This document shows positions 60,771-64,000 of a stretch of DNA of 64,000 nucleotides, piece after piece. Both the position numbers and the translations under genes were made by a program. Every line of letters starts with the position of its first letter. Position 1 is the first letter of the stretch. The notes beneath the pieces were generated by a model. That model saw only the letters and a program-made list of their open reading frames with translations. It was not told where the DNA came from and did no database searches. Origin of the DNA: Paenibacillus lentus (lineage in GTDB: Bacteria > Bacillota > Bacilli > Paenibacillales > Paenibacillaceae); contig NZ_CP034248.1 of NCBI RefSeq assembly GCF_003931855.1, positions 3,534,001-3,598,000 on the forward strand. The letters run 5' to 3'.

Positions 60771-61197
60771 TGTTCTTGTCCCTCCATCAGTAAGAGAAAA
60801 TGAAGCCGTTACTGGGCATCATTACTGTATTTTAAACTTTTATGAGAACGGGAAACGATGGGGCAATCTTACGGTACATGCGGAGTTTGTTCTCCCCGCT
60901 TTATTGTCTTCTTTAATACCTACTTGAGTAAAGGCAAATAGAACCAATTTTATCTCAATTATAGGTTAATTAATGTCAAAAATCCATTATGTCAGCAAGT
61001 TTGTGCATTGCTTTGCGACAAAAACTTGCTACATAAAAAATAAAAGCCTTTTTAGTAAAACTATTGATTTAAAGATATATAAGTAACTAGTATCGGGACA
61101 TATGAATTGATTGTGAAATGACAAAAAGAAGCACGTAACTTAATTACGTGCTATTTGAATATTTATCACAATTCCTTGAGCAAAAACCACAGGACAA
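60771..61197. other. Intergenic, with terminator of the large gene
   Basis: A hairpin at 61130-61152 (AGCACGTAA and TTACGTGCT, loop CTTAA) is followed on the minus strand by TTCTTTTT and ends the large gene. The remaining AT-rich sequence shows nothing I can name. Confidence 0.7.
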
Positions 61198-64000
61198 CTA
61201 ATTTTCGATTCTTTTTAAAACATCTTCCTCTGTATCTTGCCATTTGGCTTCATGTTCGTATGATTTGGCTACTTCTTCAAGAACTCTCCCGACAAATGGA
61301 TATTCAAAGTATATCCGTTCTGCCATATCGTAATACTTTGCGGCCAACTCACGTTCTTGTTTTCCGCCTTCGTCACGCCATTCAATACCTCGTGAATTCA
61401 TAATTCCTATACGAAAACCTGTTTGAATCCCAGGTGACAAGTACTCTTCCATCGCCTCACACACTTCTTTGCACGGCCATAACCCGTCTTTTTCAGGAGC
61501 CTTTGAAAGCAATTGTCCAATGCACTCTTCTCCAACTTCGGTACGCCCATAAACACCGCATAGACGCCTAACTTCGGCAATCCACTCCTTCAATATCGCA
61601 ACGTCGATTTCTCCCTCTTCGTTAGTTCCAGGTATCCTTTTTATCCGCTGGAGCAGGCGATAAGCAGTTGATGCAAGTGATGACCGCTGCTCCGAGTCTT
61701 CCACTCCCCATTCTTTCGGATCCTCTCCTTCGCCTCTTCTTTTGAAGCAGAGTACTAAAGCTTGAACATACACTAGAGGTGATGTGGAAATTAGACGTTC
61801 AAGGTTTGGAATTTCGTGTTCACTGTCGCTGAGAGCGTCAAAAAACATAAACTCTAACCGCGCCATTTCATCCACAGTAACTTCTGACCGTCCATCAAGA
61901 GAACTTAATGCCTTAGAGATATGGTAGCTATTTAACCTATATGAACCCACCGGTTCAACATTCACACTGCCTATGGTATACAGGAGCCGCATAAGGCGTG
62001 AAGTATCAACATACTTAAAATTCATATGAATAGCATGAAAAGCTGCACGAGGTCGCTGTGCATCCAAAAGACAATCAATGATCTCATTATAATCAACAGT
62101 CGTATGTTGAGCCCAGGAGGGAAAAACATTCCTCCAGTAAGCAGCACGGAGTGCTTCATTCCCATCCAAGAGACACCAAGTTGATCTTTCAAATGGTGCG
62201 CTTAGGAGTAATCTCTCACGATCATTCGTAGTTAACTCCTCGGCTGTAAGTTGAAGTAACTCAATACGCAAATTATCTTTAATCTCCAACAAAAATCCTC
62301 TAAGGCACCACTCGGCTTTTATTTGATAATCTCCGTTTAGTGAAAGTAACTGTTGAATGAATTCGCTTTGTGCTTGGACTCCAGTAACAACTGATGTTAG
62401 ATATTGCCCAATAACATTAGCTGCATTGCTATCTATAATTAGCTGCTTAATTCCTTCAAAGCCAAATTTGTTCCAAATTTCTTTGATAGCCTCGTGGCGC
62501 AATTGGCTAATTTGCTCTTCATGTTTAGAAAAGTCATAGTTCTCTTCTACGATTACATCACTTGATTCAAGTATCCATTGATCAGCAAACAGCCAGGCAT
62601 AACGAATAATAGGATTATGAGGCTGGAGGAGATCATAAGAATGACGAGCACGATCACGTGTTACCTCACTAAGTTTCCGCTTGCGGCTTAGTCGAGTAAA
62701 AGCATACTGTCGAATATATTCCCGCAATACGGCTTTGGCATATTCATTAGTATTTTTTGACCAATCATCGATTAGATCCCAAATCTTATTTTGATCTTTT
62801 TTAGGAAGTCCTTGAAGACATTTAACCAGATCTCCGAGCGTCTCCTCGTCATGAGTTGGCCAAGCTATTAAATTATCTAGAGCATTTCGGTTAAAGGTAT
62901 ATCTTTCTTTTTGTGTAACAACCTGCCCAGCTCCTGATGCGTCTCCGCGCCAATTAGGTTTATAGTTGTAGCCTCCTATTTTAGTACCGGATTTAATTTG
63001 TTCAATACATATTTCCCAGCCGATAGCTGGAAAACGCTTGATAATAATCTCAAGTACCTTCAACCTTTGTTCCACCGATGCCGCTGTTTGGGGCATCCAA
63101 GACCTGAAAATTGCCTTCAGGCTATTAATGGGTTTGTTTCCCCAATTATCTTCAATCTTAACTTGAGAGAGCTGAGCTAATATTGCCGCTACACGCCATA
63201 AATTTTTCGGCCTCCATGCAAGGGATTCCAAGCCCCAGAGAAGTCCTGTCCGTGCTGGGCTAGCACCAAATAGATTGCTGTCAACTGGTTTGAGAAGACT
63301 AAGAGTAACAGGGTTACTGTTATTTAAGTCCGTCTCTATAATATTCATGAATTCTTCTGGTGCAGCCTCTGCATAGTGTGGAAGATCATCACTATGTGAG
63401 AGCATCTTTTCTAATGTCAGTGGTGTTAAGAGCTTTCGGATCAATGTGACAATATGATATTCTACATTAAGACCAAGTCGACTATGAAATAGATTATTGC
63501 CATGAACAGATAAAATGACAAGTGTTTCACAGATGCCTGCACGCAATGCATTTGAATGGGATCGTTTTTTGTCGTAAAGTGAGGCAGCCCATCGATCTTT
63601 TTCAGGTAACTCTAAAGCTGGGTTAATTTCGGATAATACAAATTCAGCAGCCCTGAAAAAACGATTAAGATCAGCTACTGTCATGACATGCGCAATTGCA
63701 AACACTGCATCAATCTTCGAAGCAACACCTCGATAATCACCCACTGACCATACTGGACTGTCCTCTAGCTTAAGCAATGGAGCAATATCGTTTTCAATTA
63801 TTTCATAACTTTGATCCGCGATACTCGATAATATCTTTTGATCGGCATTTGATTTAAAGTGCCAGGCACCGATTAATGCCATGGGTACAAGAGACTTTGC
63901 ACTGTCATCATTTCGTGCCCAATCTGGTTTACTAATTGCAGCGTTTTTAGAAAGGCGCCGGCGTAAAATTGTTGGTGACCGCCCAGATTCTCTAGCAAGC
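61198..64000 (-). CDS. Very large unknown protein (5-prime end outside window)
   Basis: At least 933 residues are visible. An ATG at 63882 is internal: the frame remains open to the right edge and reads LARESGRSPTILRRRLS, then SKPDWARNDDSAKSLVP before that ATG. This upstream part is HTH-like (ARESGRSPTILRRRL). The following stretch (GAWHFKSNADQKILSSIADQ, VWSVGDYRGVASKIDAVFAI) and the long alpha-helical remainder resemble the C-terminal region of large NTPase-type proteins that I associate with defence islands, whose P-loop domain would lie further upstream beyond the window. No Walker motif is seen here. It ends in a terminator at 61130-61152. Function unknown. Confidence 0.7.
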   Translation of the reverse strand, partial: LARESGRSPTILRRRLSKNAAISKPDWARNDDSAKSLVPMALIGAWHFKSNADQKILSSIADQSYEIIENDIAPLLKLEDSPVWSVGDYRGVASKIDAVFAIAHVMTVADLNRFFRAAEFVLSEINPALELPEKDRWAASLYDKKRSHSNALRAGICETLVILSVHGNNLFHSRLGLNVEYHIVTLIRKLLTPLTLEKMLSHSDDLPHYAEAAPEEFMNIIETDLNNSNPVTLSLLKPVDSNLFGASPARTGLLWGLESLAWRPKNLWRVAAILAQLSQVKIEDNWGNKPINSLKAIFRSWMPQTAASVEQRLKVLEIIIKRFPAIGWEICIEQIKSGTKIGGYNYKPNWRGDASGAGQVVTQKERYTFNRNALDNLIAWPTHDEETLGDLVKCLQGLPKKDQNKIWDLIDDWSKNTNEYAKAVLREYIRQYAFTRLSRKRKLSEVTRDRARHSYDLLQPHNPIIRYAWLFADQWILESSDVIVEENYDFSKHEEQISQLRHEAIKEIWNKFGFEGIKQLIIDSNAANVIGQYLTSVVTGVQAQSEFIQQLLSLNGDYQIKAEWCLRGFLLEIKDNLRIELLQLTAEELTTNDRERLLLSAPFERSTWCLLDGNEALRAAYWRNVFPSWAQHTTVDYNEIIDCLLDAQRPRAAFHAIHMNFKYVDTSRLMRLLYTIGSVNVEPVGSYRLNSYHISKALSSLDGRSEVTVDEMARLEFMFFDALSDSEHEIPNLERLISTSPLVYVQALVLCFKRRGEGEDPKEWGVEDSEQRSSLASTAYRLLQRIKRIPGTNEEGEIDVAILKEWIAEVRRLCGVYGRTEVGEECIGQLLSKAPEKDGLWPCKEVCEAMEEYLSPGIQTGFRIGIMNSRGIEWRDEGGKQERELAAKYYDMAERIYFEYPFVGRVLEEVAKSYEHEAKWQDTEEDVLKRIEN

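Overview
The window looks like a chromosomal segment of a Paenibacillus-type member of the Bacillales. The genes that point there are an L-rhamnose isomerase fragment beside a lutABC operon, a sucrose PTS operon, a Fur-controlled ferric-siderophore uptake operon with a fused double FecCD permease, a secreted GH26 mannanase with X2 and CBM3 modules, bifunctional glutathione synthase GshF, and a XerS-like recombinase. This attribution is an inference from gene content; no rRNA or species marker is present.

Left part (1-28 kb) is mostly ordinary chromosome. 1-4.3 kb: end of rhamnose isomerase, a DeoR regulator and lutABC, which can oxidise the L-lactate end product of rhamnose breakdown. 4.4-7.3 kb: a membrane-bound metallophosphoesterase, then an Rrf2 regulator and a luciferase-like flavin oxidoreductase behind a 25-bp palindrome. 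7.9-11.1 kb: consensus promoter, Fur box, siderophore-binding lipoprotein and fused permease, with no ATPase gene. 11.8-16.6 kb: small secreted proteins, a tyrosine recombinase with a dif-shaped dyad upstream, a DUF3231 protein, Mn catalase and a cyclophilin lipoprotein. 16.8-22.4 kb: LacI regulator, sucrose-6-phosphate hydrolase, fructokinase and EIIBCA. 22.6-26 kb: a DUF421 protein, an alkaline-phosphatase-fold protein, and an Lrp-LysE pair. 26.2-28.3 kb: an SDR and an MFS exporter.

28.3-37.8 kb is a gene graveyard. It holds an NRPS/PKS thioesterase with a piece of carrier domain, a fragment of an adenylation domain in the opposite orientation, an amputated secreted protein, a broken P450, a broken TetR regulator, fragments of an aryl-sulfate sulfotransferase and of an SsuC-type permease, a double-MerR regulator with two nonsense codons, and a decayed IS256 transposase. 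A lipoprotein, a MarR regulator and the mannanase in this stretch look intact.

38-45.6 kb is a stress-resistance block: arsR, arsB, arsC split by a 1452-bp insertion sequence with visible inverted ends and a 4-bp target duplication, then a MATE pump and gshF.

45.7-64 kb is an accessory, defence-like island. It starts with a cassette array. Three copies of one short direct repeat (45700, 46627, 51734) bound two units. The first holds a 191-aa unknown gene and the last few bases of a lost xerS. The second holds relics of sigK and of another gene, a KAP P-loop NTPase and an intact XerS-like recombinase. After that come a HEPN/zinc-ribbon gene inside its own direct repeat, a 780-aa TPR protein, a Ser/Thr kinase-like protein, an AbiH-type protein, a 195-aa unknown and a very large unknown protein cut by the right edge. 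A roughly 100-bp sequence is present in inverted orientation at 47.66 and 56.2 kb. The most promising undescribed item is the XerS-repeat cassette array with its defence-type cargo; its mobility and any anti-phage role are inferred, not shown.
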